A stretch of DNA of 64,000 bases from Prosapia bicincta (taxonomy: Eukaryota; Arthropoda; Insecta; Hemiptera; Cercopidae), in NCBI GenBank assembly GCA_036971475.1, contig JBAIZL010000058.1, positions 2,463,501-2,527,500 on the forward strand, written 5' to 3'. The notes under the pieces were generated by a model. That model was not told the DNA's origin, ran no database searches, and saw only the letters and a list, made by a program, of their open reading frames with translations. Positions 40,173 through 46,350 of this stretch are shown here, in pieces. Position 1 is the stretch's first letter. The number at the start of each line of letters is the position of its first letter. Both the position numbers and the translations under genes were made by a program.

Positions 40173-40859
40173 GTATTATATAAAAAGAGTATGTTCAAAG
40201 TAGCTGGTAAGAAATAACAATTTTTTAAACCTACTTGTAAGAAGTCTAGCATAACTAATAAATTTATTACAAATTTATAGGCTCGAGGGTTATTGTACCA
40301 TTAGTTTTAAAAGATAAAAATCATTCCAATTTATACAAACATCCAAAATGGGAACTTGAACAATGAACTGTCTGACACGTAGATAATGAGAAAGAAGGAA
40401 GCCTATAAGCCCGCAGTTACTAAAGTTGATTCATTTTTGGAGAAAGCTGAAAATTGTCAAAAGAAAGTAAGTGGAAAATAGGGACAAAGAAATTTCATGT
40501 AATAGGACCATGATGCTTGATCGGAACAATCGTGACCGGTAATAAAATAAAATGTGCAACGCACAAACAAATATTTCAGTGTCTTAATATTGATTAAATT
40601 TTAATTAATTAATATTTTAATACAAAACTCTATCATTATATAGTTGAAAAATTTAGTAGTATTTACCTAATGAATAGTATGGAAGCTTAGTTTTATCAAC
40701 AGTTTCAAGATCTGGGAAAGTAAGAACGCATTCTTCTGGTGATTCTGGTTGTTTTGCAAGTGTGTCTTTTGTTTTACCATTATTAGAATGATATTTCCCA
40801 TGGTCTCGATGAGGTTTCCCTCCAATTCCTTTTTTTGAACTGTGTTTGGCCTTAATCAT
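7804..40859 (-). CDS. TADA3: transcriptional adapter 3 (ADA3), ten coding exons
   Basis: Subunit of the histone-acetyltransferase module (with GCN5/PCAF, ADA2, SGF29) of the nuclear co-activator complexes SAGA and ATAC. Exons on the minus strand: 40859-40667, 39918-39734, 34771-34661, 31961-31821, 30341-30148, 27284-27175, 23932-23831, 21522-21401, 10966-10808, 7938-7804. All junctions are AG/GT, phases agree throughout, and the total is 1452 bases (483 residues; human about 432). Family landmarks: VLTRSKEDVVGMEDLDKL (residues 65-82), FWASVEPYCAEVT (193-205), IPPLGRHYTLRWAEEDL (228-244), LVQRLVSALLEE (about 283-294), and the C-terminal ADA3 region EDDEILSEIKKCQEEL...REQAWKALKDRE (387-478). 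I know the family from memory; no alignment was run. Introns carry mariner, PLE, LINE, piggyBac and minisatellite DNA. Confidence 0.93.
8112..9446 (-). mobile_element. mariner transposon, decayed copy
   Basis: Same family as the intact mariner at 3014-4349. The left end TACGAGGCATG starts at 8112 after a TA. The right end is diverged (TACAAGGTGTA on the minus strand) and its TA duplication is lost. It lies in the last intron of TADA3, in the same orientation as the gene. Confidence 0.9.
8213..9282 (-). pseudogene. mariner transposase pseudogene
   Basis: Protein homologous to the 3178-4248 transposase over its full length. The initiator ATG is replaced by ATA near 9282. An in-frame TGA stands at 8680-8682 where the intact copy has Gln. 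A frameshift near 8445-8455 separates the HDNARP segment from YSPDLAPSDYYLF. Catalytic segments VTGDESWV, LLHDNARP and APSDYYLF remain readable in two frames. Not functional. Confidence 0.92.
9447..10807. other. TADA3 intron sequence
   Basis: No gene or recognised repeat. A slightly GC-richer patch lies at 10330-10440 without a convincing frame. Confidence 0.5.
10808..10966 (-). CDS. TADA3: TADA3 coding exon 9
   Basis: Encodes EDDEILSEIKKCQEELRAVA and continues to KKIRQFDTE, the coiled C-terminal ADA3 domain that contacts ADA2/GCN5. 53 codons, phase 0 at both ends. Confidence 0.95.
10967..11776. other. TADA3 intron sequence
   Basis: AT-rich, with a poly(A) run near 11609-11625. No gene seen. 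Confidence 0.5.
11777..11817 (-). ncRNA. hammerhead ribozyme motif, family F
   Basis: Core CUGAGGA fits the CUGANGA consensus. An extra A follows, then helix II GGCGAC/GUCGCU (6 bp, one G-U) with loop UUU, GAA, helix III AC/GU with loop UA, and U11781 as cleavage nucleotide. Helix I is weak (GGCA/UGUU). On the sense strand of the TADA3 intron. Activity unknown. Confidence 0.55.
11847..11888 (+). ncRNA. hammerhead-like ribozyme, family A copy 3
   Basis: Same architecture as the motif at 292-333: helix I GUGAU/AUCAC, core UCGACAA, helix II GGUCA/UGACC, helix III AGG/CCU. It faces copy 4 (12083-12123) in convergent orientation. Confidence 0.6.
12083..12123 (-). ncRNA. hammerhead-like ribozyme, family A copy 4
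   Basis: Helix I GUGAU/AUCAC, core UCGACAA, helix II GGUC/GACC with loop AAA, GAA, helix III AGG/CCU. It overlaps the PLE stop codon of the left arm, and is in sense orientation with TADA3. Confidence 0.6.
12120..13819 (-). pseudogene. Penelope-like RT-endonuclease, frameshifted left arm
   Basis: Reverse transcriptase and GIY-YIG endonuclease identical to the right-arm copy except for Leu/Ile in SNLID and a single-base deletion near 12510. The deletion shifts the frame just inside the GIY-YIG domain (after SGIYKIT), so the endonuclease cannot be made. The N-terminus is truncated. Confidence 0.92.
13868..15568 (+). CDS. Penelope-like element reverse transcriptase / GIY-YIG endonuclease (5'-truncated)
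   Basis: A 566-residue open frame. RT motifs in order: SGIPKIHKPNTPFRPLI, SYDITNMYPSIPIEE (motif A Asp), TTGLPMGSPISSVMSE (motif B), RYVDDILVIY (motif C), INFLDITL. A connector follows, then the GIY-YIG domain SGIYKITC...FYIGKTSRTFKIRFEEH near residues 458-490. PLEs use this pair for target-primed reverse transcription. The N-terminal region usually upstream (with the DKG motif, seen separately at 45180) is missing, so the ATG at 13868 is probably an internal Met. The stop codon lies inside a hammerhead motif. Confidence 0.93.
   Translation: MTNYIKENKYEQIPDPTNKYLITIKNLIVTHRNTLNYNNKLKYHTRLYPFKPCAPVLSGIPKIHKPNTPFRPLINFTTAPSYIIAKILDKILRSKIHINNTYNIKNGYELINKIKTIKTNSNTKIISYDITNMYPSIPIEETIEIIKNKLIHNNEKSNIIDSIITLTKHICNQNYFQFNNKYYKQTTGLPMGSPISSVMSEIYLQHFEQIIIKPIINTHNILLWTRYVDDILVIYQPTIHNEHLIILNKLNTYNENIQFTVETEINRTINFLDITLNINDNKIETTVYRKPTSNNTTIHYKSNHPWTHKINTYSNMINKAIKYTQDNKQKLNEELDNITKIAIENGYNKHIIKNIYNKFTKKPNLNTTLQPEHENNKNKKIYLKYKYTNNKIEKITNIYNKEYYTPTYKPNNKIIKYLSNKNHITNSENHNLSGIYKITCNNCNAFYIGKTSRTFKIRFEEHYRAFKNKNSKVSNVAAHLISHKHEITNYENNLTILEINNNPIELNSLEKYHIYKNIHNNLMNLQTTYTEDILYRNLIHTDQEIVRVTSTNTGFTDIASTAENNQ
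15565..15605 (+). ncRNA. hammerhead-like ribozyme, family A copy 5
   Basis: Same fold as copy 4 (helix II GGUC/GACC, loop AAA). The TGA stop of the PLE protein (15566-15568) is part of helix I, so the end of the coding region and the start of the ribozyme overlap. Confidence 0.6.
15673..15767. repeat. two (TA)n tracts separated by a short unique segment
   Basis: TA tracts at about 15670-15705 and 15732-15765. They abut the PLE tail on the left and a second PLE remnant on the right. Confidence 0.9.
15768..16080 (+). pseudogene. PLE endonuclease remnant
   Basis: Similar to the C-terminal 110 residues of the 13868 copy (KIRFEEHYRAFKNKNTKAS...), with an in-frame TAA after LNSLEK. It ends abruptly at 16080, where family-B terminal sequence begins. 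Confidence 0.85.
16081..16285 (+). mobile_element. family-B terminal fragment and microsatellites
   Basis: 16081-16205 matches one arm of the family-B palindrome (TTTCTATTTCAAGACTACAG, AAGTCTGTCAGTCTCCTAG). (CA)n and (TA)n tracts follow. Confidence 0.8.
16362..16397 (+). mobile_element. hAT-type transposon end (solo)
   Basis: Read from the minus strand the segment begins CAGGGGTTCCCAAACC, a typical hAT terminal repeat. The other end is not seen, so this is a fragment. Identification rests on the terminal motif only. Confidence 0.4.
16610..21246. repeat. 31-bp minisatellite, about 150 copies, in a TADA3 intron
   Basis: Each unit contains three ATACTAGG octamers and a variable spacer (GACAGTT, GATAGTT or GATTGTT). 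The left half mixes all three variants and the right half is almost only the GACAGTT type, suggesting separate rounds of expansion. Some units lack one octamer block. The array ends 154 bases from TADA3 exon 8. Confidence 0.98.
21401..21522 (-). CDS. TADA3: TADA3 coding exon 8
   Basis: Encodes NAVPSYLKKLPLYHTSACFE and RRIRRELEAAGFID, matching the SLESRIKEELIAQGLL region of ADA3. Its donor is 154 bases from the edge of the 31-bp minisatellite. Confidence 0.9.
21766..22034. repeat. fold-back element with an internal hammerhead-like motif
   Basis: A terminal inverted repeat of about 30 bp (GGCTAATGACAGATCACAGA at the left and its complement at the right) encloses about 200 bp without coding potential. 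The family-G hammerhead motif is inside. I do not recognise the family. Confidence 0.65.
21952..21994 (+). ncRNA. hammerhead-like ribozyme, family G
   Basis: Helix I GCUC/GAGU, core UUGAAAA (U3-A8), extra G, helix II GAAUUUC/GAGAUUC (7 bp with one G-U) and loop GGAAA, GAA, a one-pair helix III (A..U), cleavage nucleotide U21990. Helix II is long and convincing, helix III minimal. Confidence 0.45.
22110..22290 (+). repeat. partial copy of dispersed repeat S
   Basis: Homologous to the first part of the repeat on the minus strand at 28360-28180 (shared blocks TTTGTTACTATTTATA, GTGTTGTAGTTTCTTTT). The remainder of the repeat is missing or too diverged to follow. Confidence 0.6.
22291..23830. other. 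TADA3 intron sequence
   Basis: No gene or repeat recognised. Confidence 0.5.
23831..23932 (-). CDS. TADA3: TADA3 coding exon 7
   Basis: A short exon encoding DKSLENEEMEIPAKKINLG and a Ser/Thr-rich stretch, phase 1 at both ends. It fits the variable, disordered region before the C-terminal domain. Confidence 0.8.
24033..25190 (-). mobile_element. non-LTR retrotransposon fragment with RNase H
   Basis: Pieces in several frames form the 3' half of a LINE. 25163-24936 holds the RT thumb signature LKLATGAFRTSPIPSLLVEA. 24871-24515 leads to the RNase H motif ISFTDGSLLDNCVGCGF. Then EELFAIFKAL and LLCSDSKSALQDV follow, and finally CWVPGHCGVRGNTKADEAAK. It is 5'-truncated and frameshifted. The minus-strand 3' end carries an 8-base A tail (24033-24040). 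An RNase H domain points to an I-like clade, but I would not go further. Confidence 0.85.
25191..27174. other. TADA3 intron sequence
   Basis: AT-rich, no gene or repeat recognised. Confidence 0.5.
27175..27284 (-). CDS. TADA3: TADA3 coding exon 6
   Basis: Encodes VRDKTPGPLVQRLVSALLEE, equivalent to the TQRLLQALVEE block of other ADA3 proteins. Phase 2 in, phase 1 out. Confidence 0.88.
27585..27610. repeat. short (TA)n tract
   Basis: A short TA tract just left of the family-B copy; a second short tract follows the module at 27796-27815. Confidence 0.9.
27655..27800 (+). mobile_element. family-B terminal module
   Basis: Contains the degenerate hammerhead segment and one arm of the family-B palindrome (TTTCTATTTCAAGACTACAG, AAGTCTGTCAGTCTCCTAG), ending at a TA tract. 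Confidence 0.75.
27667..27704 (+). ncRNA. hammerhead-like remnant, family B copy 2
   Basis: Core UUGACAA plus A. Helix II GAUCA/UGGUU still pairs through G-U wobbles although two bases differ from copy 1, a compensating pattern. Helix I does not pair well. Confidence 0.35.
27815..28360 (-). repeat. dispersed repeat S, about 545 bp, with a tRNA-like internal segment
   Basis: Nearly full copy, homologous to the plus-strand copy at 51928-52600. In the middle (about 28038-27965) is a tRNA-like stretch with an A-box-like GTTGGCTCAGTGCC and a B-box-like GTTTGAATC. That suggests a SINE-like element, but the tRNA-like part is internal rather than at the 5' end. Confidence 0.65.
28361..28898. other. 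TADA3 intron sequence
   Basis: No gene recognised. Confidence 0.5.
28899..29240. mobile_element. PLE endonuclease fragment with internal inversion
   Basis: 28899-29045 reads on the minus strand as KIRFEEHYRSFKNKNTKASN and continues to NENNLTLLK. 29041-29240 reads on the plus strand as the following segment (EINNNIIELKSLEKYHIYKN...). The 5' part of the fragment is thus inverted against its 3' part, as happens when reverse transcription is primed twice. A family-A hammerhead follows. Confidence 0.85.
29246..29287 (+). ncRNA. hammerhead-like ribozyme, family A copy 6
   Basis: Identical fold to copy 1: helices GUGAU/AUCAC, GGUCA/UGACC and AGG/CCU all intact, core UCGACAA. Confidence 0.6.
29350..29415. 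repeat. (TA)n microsatellite
   Basis: A TA tract with one TTTA interruption, between family-A and family-B termini. Confidence 0.95.
29420..29548 (-). mobile_element. family-B terminal fragment
   Basis: Minus-strand copy with the GACAGACTTAC arm and the 3' half of the hammerhead segment (UGAUCGAAAUAUUUCAA). The core is truncated. Confidence 0.7.
29549..30147. other. TADA3 intron sequence
   Basis: No gene recognised; a poly(A) run lies at 29756-29770. Confidence 0.5.
30148..30341 (-). CDS. TADA3: TADA3 coding exon 5
   Basis: Encodes YLQELIINFEKEAEIQ, then IPPLGRHYTLRWAEEDL and a charged tail ending KRAERI. The donor is ATG|GTATGA, phase 2; joined to exon 6 it forms a Cys codon. Confidence 0.88.
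30604..31489. repeat. 40-bp minisatellite, about 22 copies
   Basis: Units contain CACTCAAGACAAAGTAAAAC and ACCACTTCCATTTTACACTG. Copies differ by single substitutions (for example ACCA/ACCG, CACT/CATT). The array lies in the TADA3 intron between exons 5 and 4. Confidence 0.97.
31821..31961 (-). CDS. TADA3: TADA3 coding exon 4
   Basis: Encodes PPRVVAPKNDTTHKFWASV and EPYCAEVTLEDIK, the most conserved central block of ADA3. Phase 0 at both ends; donor GTAAGT. Confidence 0.92.
31962..32949. other. TADA3 intron sequence
   Basis: No gene or repeat recognised. Confidence 0.5.
32950..33104. repeat. 51-bp tandem repeat, three copies
   Basis: Units share ACTGGAAGTCATGTGAC and AAGGAAGACTATCAAGTTTG with two or three differences between copies. 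Confidence 0.95.
33541..34272 (-). mobile_element. mariner fragment, third family
   Basis: The minus strand starts at 34272 with TTAGGGCATGCTAC, a plausible mariner terminus, and reads from an ATG at 34130: CEVRSVIRF, an in-frame TGA where Trp is expected in VRKW, GRTNVHDKE, then WVPKILTEVHKENCEES and VTGDEMWTYHHTPESKQQSM. The element stops at about 33541, losing the second half of the catalytic domain. A frameshift lies near 33885. Different subfamily from the 3014 element. Confidence 0.88.
34273..34660. other. TADA3 intron sequence
   Basis: Nothing recognised. Confidence 0.5.
34661..34771 (-). CDS. TADA3: TADA3 coding exon 3
   Basis: A 37-codon linker exon, phase 0 at both ends, rich in Lys, Ser and Asn (KKRNLEDKTKNKSVG...). 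It has clear acceptor TTTTTTCAG and donor GTAACT. Weak conservation makes it the least certain exon. Confidence 0.75.
34772..35824. other. TADA3 intron sequence
   Basis: AT-rich, nothing recognised. Confidence 0.5.
35829..36900 (-). mobile_element. piggyBac element, internally deleted
   Basis: TTAA target sites stand at 35825-35828 and 36901-36904. Terminal inverted repeats CCCTTAGCGCTCGG and CCCTTAGCACTCG start immediately inside. On the minus strand near 36480-36340 the piggyBac transposase segment YNQFMGGVDLPVQYNE is readable, then after a frameshift RWWRTMFFWLLDVAIVNSFI. At 1072 bp it is under half of a typical autonomous element, so it is a dead derivative. Confidence 0.88.
36905..37381. 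other. TADA3 intron sequence
   Basis: Nothing recognised. Confidence 0.5.
37386..38424. mobile_element. piggyBac-type non-autonomous element with subterminal motifs
   Basis: Inverted ends CACGTTCGCTACCG (left) and CACATTCGCTACCG (right, minus strand), followed by TTAA on the right and TCAA (one change) on the left. Inside, four copies of a motif resembling GCGCATATATGAGCCGG lie near 37405, 37615, 38280 and 38357, close to the ends. No transposase segment is visible. Confidence 0.7.
38970..39065 (-). mobile_element. LINE 3' end fragment
   Basis: Resembles the 3' end of the LINE at 24033-25190: T-run then CGAAAAACC, a GTGGATATCAT-like block and TCGCCAA. Only the last 90 or so bases are present. 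Confidence 0.5.
39066..39733. other. TADA3 intron sequence
   Basis: Nothing recognised. Confidence 0.5.
39734..39918 (-). CDS. TADA3: TADA3 coding exon 2
   Basis: Follows the acceptor TTGTGTTCAG and ends in phase 0 before GTTAGT. It encodes VLTRSKEDVVGMEDLDKLQ and the helical ELESLL segment typical of the ADA3 N-terminal region. Confidence 0.9.
39919..40666. other. TADA3 first intron within the coding region
   Basis: Includes a (GT)n(AT)n microsatellite at 40141-40172; otherwise nothing recognised. Confidence 0.5.
40667..40859 (-). CDS. TADA3: TADA3 coding exon 1
   Basis: Starts at an ATG in MIKAKHSSKKGIGG, a basic, low-complexity N-terminus, and ends in phase 1 at TTAG|GTAAAT. The exon ends with FPDLETVDKTKLPYYSL, which continues into VLTRS of exon 2, as in other ADA3 proteins. 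Confidence 0.88.
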
Positions 40860-41917
40860 GATGATTTATGTGGTTTGAATAATTAAACATATCTAAAAGA
40901 AAAAAATATTAGACATGATTTTAAAAAAACAGTCTAAGACACATAATTTACACAAACAAATTTTTGAAATGAAAATATTTTAAAACATATAATTAAAGGC
41001 AAAATTTATTTAAAATAATATTTTGAATTGAAACATATAATATTAATATTTGTAAACTTTATATACACAAGTAGTATTTATTATTCAATAAACTAACAAT
41101 TGTTTCCCGCACATTTTGTAGATAAAATAGCAGTACAAAAATATATTTCTATTTGTAAAAGAATGAAAAGGAATAAATTACTCTCTTTCACAACTGGATG
41201 TTTGACTAAATGTCATTTCAATTGTTTTTTTTTTTAATTATGTAGTTGGAAAAACAATTTATAGTTTTTAAATACAAAATTTTATAACAAAAAACTCAAA
41301 AATAATAATAAAAAATAAAAATTCAAACTGTAGACCATAAATTATTTTGAATAAAGCCGAAATGATATTTGGTCATGCGTTATGCTGTTTTCTAGTAGCT
41401 CAGTTTCCAGTCTAATGTAAAAAAACAGGTATTTTCTTTCTTGTTGAAATTATCTTTAGCATCTATTGCTATCATTGGCCATAAAATTTAAAAGTCATCT
41501 AGACGTAGCCACAGTGGGTGTCAATGCCACATTATTTTTTAAGGATATGTGTGGTTAAGAGAAAATGTATGTTTTGAAGGATCAATCAATTGCACTGAAA
41601 ATTTTAAAACATGCAAGTTTAACTGAATTAAATTACTGAAATAACTGGAAAAATAAGACTATATTATATATTTATAAGATAATAACTGATAAACTTTTAG
41701 CCAAACTATTTTTTCTTTTTCATACAAGCTACTCAAATATACATTTTGAACAATAAAAAACGTATTTCAAGTTTTGTAAACAAATCTCCCTGTCAAAACT
41801 TTTTCCTTTGTCAAATAATTCTTTACATCTTACCTCACTATAATATATACATTATTTCGCAACTATAAAAAATATAACGATAGAGTATCTGATTAGGATA
41901 AATTTGTTTATGAAAAA
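40860..41917. other. 5' flank of TADA3
   Basis: Upstream of the TADA3 start codon. It should contain the promoter and any 5' untranslated exon, but I see no TATA box or CpG cluster that would fix it. Confidence 0.4.
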
Positions 41918-42117
41918 ATAACACTAAAACACTTGTAAATACTTTACAACGTATCTAGAGTAGCACTTACTTATATATGTTGAGGACAGTCGTTTTGGGA
42001 GATGTGTCCCATTTGTCAACTCAGACAGGAAGTGCTACTATAGCCAGGTTGTAACATATTTACAAGTGTTTTAGTGAAAACTAGTAGGTCACATGAAGAT
42101 GGAATCAACAAATATGA
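41918..42117. mobile_element. family-C PLE terminus, solo palindrome
   Basis: Arms carrying CACTAAAACACTTGTAAAT and TAGCACTTAC lie left and, inverted, right of a hammerhead-like segment. The right end (minus strand) is the shared TTTGTTGATTCCATCTTC sequence also seen at 43748 and 48866. No protein-coding part remains. Confidence 0.75.
41981..42023 (-). ncRNA. hammerhead-like remnant, family C copy 1
   Basis: Helix I UGAG/CUCA, core UUGACAA and helix II GGGA/UCCC are kept. The invariant G12 of GAA is changed to A, and there is an extra U before helix II. Probably inactive. Confidence 0.4.
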
Positions 42118-43747
42118 AAAAAACCAATTTTCCTAAGCCTACCAAGCAATAGTCACATTGAACAAGTGATCTCATTATTCCAATACCAAAGGTCTACCTT
42201 GAGACATATCTGTATACCTTATGTGATAAACATAATTGTGTGCCTATATTCGAGTACACTTTTCTACTTACAATATTCCCTTTTGTTAGCAGAAAAATGT
42301 TCTCGAACATATACAAATACTCTTGATAGAAAAGAAGATGAGTATATTAAGATTTTCAACTTAGTCACTGTGGGATTAGTAACGATGGAAAATATATAAA
42401 GCTTAACTAATCAAGTTATCGTGCATGTAGTGTTCTTGTGTTAACGATAGTTTTATTATAAATACGAACCTTTTCCGTTCATCCCTGTTAGCAAACTCAT
42501 CTGGAGTACAAAACGTCAACTCTAAAACAATATAACCAGTTTTGTGGCTATTTCAAATTGTATCTAATTTTCAAGGATGCCTGTATTATTAATTCCAACT
42601 ATTCATGTGTTCATTGTTCTAAAGTTCATCTCTTATTACCATAACAAAATATGAATTGACTTCAGTCGAAACCGATTTATTCTCTTCTAATTATCTTAAT
42701 GTTAGGTTGTTAGACTACTTAGTAACGCCAACATGATCATTAAAATTTTGTTCATCCTTTTTCGCCAGAACGAATGATTTAAATGTTTTACTGGCTAGCC
42801 AAATAATGCATTCTGATAGCTAATCTAGACTTTGATGATGATACCCTACTGCAGTCAAAAACATTTTACCTTTATAATCTTTTGAAATAAATTACTTAAA
42901 ATTTAAAGGTAGAGCAAGTCTTGATATTGCTAAGTTTTTATATACCTGATCAAAACTTATTTTCAGCCCCAAATTGTAATTATTTTTTTATGATTAAAAA
43001 TCTTACATCCTTCTAGATTTCTGAATAAATGTTTCTTACCACTCCAGTAAACTGTACAATATATTGTCACCGACACACTAGAAGAGCCCTGGCATAGAAA
43101 TGAGATACAATTGGTTTTCAGTTCTGCACATGATCTATTGATGTATTTCTGACCAACAAATATAGACCTAACGGTATGATGGTAGTTTTATAGTGAGTAA
43201 TACAAGTATTTACAGATAGGTAAAAGTACCAATTTTATTTTGAAAGGGTGTAGAAAATAAATTATATATGATCCTGTTTCTAAACAGTAATTTTCTGTAT
43301 ATCTGGTGGTCTTCTTTAAAAATGCTTTTGGGAATGACCTTATGATTTTGACCTGCCTTGGGCCAGGGCTCATCTCCTTACCCGGTGATAGTACTTTGAT
43401 ACTTTCTAAGAATCAACAAAGGAGAATATTGAAATGTTAGGAAAGGCAAATAAATGTACTCGAATATATATTAGGAAATTACATAATGCAATGGCCGATA
43501 TACAGTTTAACAAACAATGTATTTTAAACAAATTCCTTCATGTGTAAGAATTAAGAAGGAAGTAAATAATTTTGCTTCCAGATATGTGATTCAAAAAGCA
43601 GAATAAGATTGCATATAAATTGACACTAAAACCTTACTCAACAAGAAAAATAAAATTAATAAGGAAATTCCAGATTTAAATCTCATGTTAAATGTATTGG
43701 TATTTTTAGAAACTGTAAGTAACATCATAGATTTTATCAAATATAAA
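42118..43747. other. intergenic DNA; includes half of a diverged inverted repeat
   Basis: 42375-42800 is about three-quarters identical by eye to 48290-48640 on the opposite strand (for example AACAATATAACCAGTTT, GGTTGTTAGACTACTTAGTA). I see no protein in either copy. Confidence 0.5.
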
Positions 43748-43855
43748 ATAAAGACATTTGTTGATTCCATCTTCGCGTGAGCTACTAGTAATCACTTACA
43801 ACTTTTTAAAAAAATGTTTTAACTTGCCTATAGTAGCACTTACTTTTTTTGTTGT

Positions 43856-43897
43856 TGAGGACGGCTGTTTCGGGAGATGTGTCCCTTTGTCAACTCA
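43856..43897 (-). ncRNA. hammerhead-like ribozyme, family C copy 2
   Basis: Helix I UGAG/CUCA, core UUGACAA (U3-A8), extra A, helix II GGGA/UCCC with loop CACAUC, GAA, helix III ACA opposite CGU with one mismatch, C17. Confidence 0.55.
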
Positions 43898-43927
43898 GAC
43901 CGTAACTGATCTCAAGGCTTACGTAGG

Positions 43928-44300
43928 TTAGGGTGGGGGTGGGATATTTTGGTGGTGTGGGTGTATTTTGTGTGTATTAATAGTTATGATGTCAAAAAGT
44001 GCGTGTGAGTTGTAATGTAATTGTGTATTGAGTATATGTGTAGGGTGTAGTTTGAAGTGCCTATATATTTCGTATTGTTCGGTTGTGTAGCGTTGGTTAT
44101 TTCTGTGTTGTTTATGAAGAATTTGTAAGTTAGATGTTATGTCTGTGTAGTCGTGTTTTGTGGAGTTGAGATGATCGGCGAAGTTTGATTGGTAGTTATT
44201 GTTTTTTAGTGCTTTTATATGTTCTTGGTAACGTGTGTAGAATGACCTCCCTGTCTGGCCTATGTAGAAACTGGGGCATGAACTGCAAGTTAGTTGTAAA
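43928..44300 (-). pseudogene. PLE GIY-YIG endonuclease fragment, left arm
   Basis: Reads LTCSSCPSFYIGQTGRSFYT to the terminal IPPPP. It covers the second half of the endonuclease domain and the C-terminal tail. The GIY/GVY half is missing. Confidence 0.9.
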
Positions 44301-44314
44301 CCTTGCATCAATAC

Positions 44315-44829
44315 CTTACAGATCATCCAAAACCCACAATGTAACCAACACATTACGAAAATACAACTACAAAATAGCTTACTCCACACACAACACTCTC
44401 AACAAACAATTTAAACCCAACAGCAAAATCAACGACATTTACAACACCACTGGAGTTTACAAACTAACTTGCAGTTCATGCCCCAGTTTTTACATAGGCC
44501 AGACAGGGAGGTCATTTCACACACGTTACCAAGAACATATAAAAGCACTAAAAAACAATAACTACCAATCAAACTTCGCCGATCATCTCAACTCCACAAA
44601 ACACGACTACACAGACATAACATCTAACTTACAAATTCTTCATAAACAACACAGAAATAACCAACGCTACACAACCGAACAATACGAAATATATAGGCAC
44701 TTCAAACTACACCCTACACACATACTCAATACACAATTACATTACAACTCACACGCACTTTTTGACATCATAACTCCTAATACACACAAAATACACCCAC
44801 ACCACCAAAATATCCCACCCCCACCCTAA
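44315..44829 (+). pseudogene. PLE GIY-YIG endonuclease fragment, right arm
   Basis: Reads THNVTNTLRKYNYKIAYSTH, then NTTGVYKLTCSSCPSFYIGQ, TGRSFHTRYQEHIKALKNNN, to IPPPP and a stop at 44827-44829. The GVY...YIG pair and the catalytic Arg region are present. The reverse transcriptase is missing, so it is a 5'-truncated copy. Confidence 0.9.
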
Positions 44830-44859
44830 CCTACGTAAACCTTGAGATCAGTTACGGTC

Positions 44860-44901
44860 TGAGTTGACAAAGGGACACATCTCCCGAAACGGCCGTCCTT
44901 A
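44860..44901 (+). ncRNA. hammerhead-like ribozyme, family C copy 3
   Basis: Helix I UGAG/CUUA (one G-U), core UUGACAA, extra A, helix II GGGA/UCCC with loop CACAUC, GAA, helix III ACG/CGU with loop GC, C44897 as cleavage nucleotide. All elements are present apart from the U3-A8 substitution. Confidence 0.6.
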
Positions 44902-45049
44902 ACAACAAAAAAAGTAAGTGCTACTATAGGCAAGTTAAAACATTTTTTTAAAAAGTTGTAAGTAAAATAAAGAATGAGACTGAAGGAAAATATGAAAAGT
45001 TTTAGAATGTAAATGAAATATAGTAGATAGAAAATGCAATTGCTCTCAT

Positions 45050-45345
45050 ACTAAAGAAGAATAAGAACACACTAGACACTAGGCAACAAAAATTTTAAAT
45101 AAAACTATTAAACAAAGATTGGAGGAGAAGAGGGATTTCAGGGAAGAGAGAGTAGTTAAAAATTTAGACAAACATATTAAGAGGAGTGGTTATGGTTACA
45201 AAATCAGATAAAGGAAACGCTACTGTATCCATTAGTAAAGAGGATGAAGTAAATGAAGCAGAAGATTTTATTTTTAAAATGATGTAAAAAGAAGTCCAAG
45301 GATAGGACAGAAATATATCAAAAAGATATTAAAGAAACAGTGGTA
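45050..45345 (+). pseudogene. PLE N-terminal fragment (DKG region)
   Basis: Contains VMVTKSDKGNATVSISKEDE, the conserved segment that precedes the RT domain in PLEs, with surrounding frameshifts. It is the only trace of this region in the window. Confidence 0.7.
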
Positions 45346-45375
45346 AAAATATAGTCTTAATGACGTTGGTGTTAA

Positions 45376-45625
45376 TCCAGTCAGGATAGATTTGGTTATA
45401 ATTTTATTCAATATTGCTATCTACCTTTATTAAAATATACCTACAAAATATCTAGTCACAATAGATTTGTTAATAATTTTATTAAACATTACTATCTACC
45501 TGTATTCAAGTACAGCTAGGAAGTATTCAGTCAGGATAGATTTGGTTGTAATTTTGGTAAATATTTAGACTTATTGCCGATGCAGAAAATTACAACCAAA
45601 TCTATCCTGTCTGGATACTTCATAG
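45376..45625. repeat. tandem and inverted repeat block
   Basis: A segment containing GTCAGGATAGATTTGGTT occurs at about 45379 and 45531, with a diverged copy near 45455. An inverted copy (AACCAAATCTATCCTG) follows at about 45592, making a hairpin with the 45531 copy. Confidence 0.7.
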
Positions 45626-45729
45626 GCATATATTGTCATGTTGTATAGAATTATAACCAAAAGTTAAATTTTTAGATTTTAAGTTTAGTATTAAAATAAA
45701 CTGATTTTGACATAGTACAGTGCGCTGTA

Positions 45730-46350
45730 GCTACTGCACTGTCGGTTCACACTATACATACTATTAAAGACTAAAATTAAAATGTGCAGAAAAATTAACT
45801 TTTTGTATTTTCCGTGGAAAAAAGTTTATATTTGTGTTCTACACATTGAAATGAGTAATTGAAAAAAAATATTTTTAACAATATCAGTAAGACCCGTTTA
45901 CGCTATACATTGTCATTACAATCTAACATTTAAAATGTGAAAAAAAGTAACTTCCTGTGTTTTCCACAGAAAGAAAAGTTGATATTTGTGTTCTACACAT
46001 TAAAAAGAGTAATTTAAGACAAAAAAATTTTTTAAACCAACGTCATTAACACTATATTTTTACCGAAATAGTTGAAACCTCCCAATTTATAATTTAAAAA
46101 TATAAATATGAATAAAAAAAACAAAACTAGGTTCTGAAAATGGAGTCATCACAAAACACGTCAACAAAGAAAATAATTGTAATGTTAGGAAAGGCAGAAA
46201 AATGCACTTGATTACTCTATACATGCCATTACAGACTAACATTTAAAATGTCAAATAAAAGTAACTTTCCGTAATTTCCGCAGAAAAAAAGAAAATATTC
46301 GTGTTCTACACGTTAAAACGAGTAATTTAAAAAAAAGCAAATTAAAAATG
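45730..46350. repeat. degenerate tandem repeat, three units
   Basis: Three related units of roughly 130-160 bp, near 45740, 45895 and 46220, each with CTATACAT, AACATTTAAAATG, TTTTCC..AGAAA, TGTTCTACACATT and GAGTAATT in order. Confidence 0.7.

Larger units (their letters stand above)
43748..44965. mobile_element. family-C PLE, inverted duplicate copy
   Basis: Two 3' halves of the same PLE are arranged head to head. The left arm is read on minus from about 44300 to 43748, the right arm on plus from about 44440 to 44965. Both outer ends have the TAGTAGCACTTAC segment and a hammerhead motif. The centre (about 44300-44440) contains sequence present only in the right copy, so the arms were truncated at different points. 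Confidence 0.88.
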
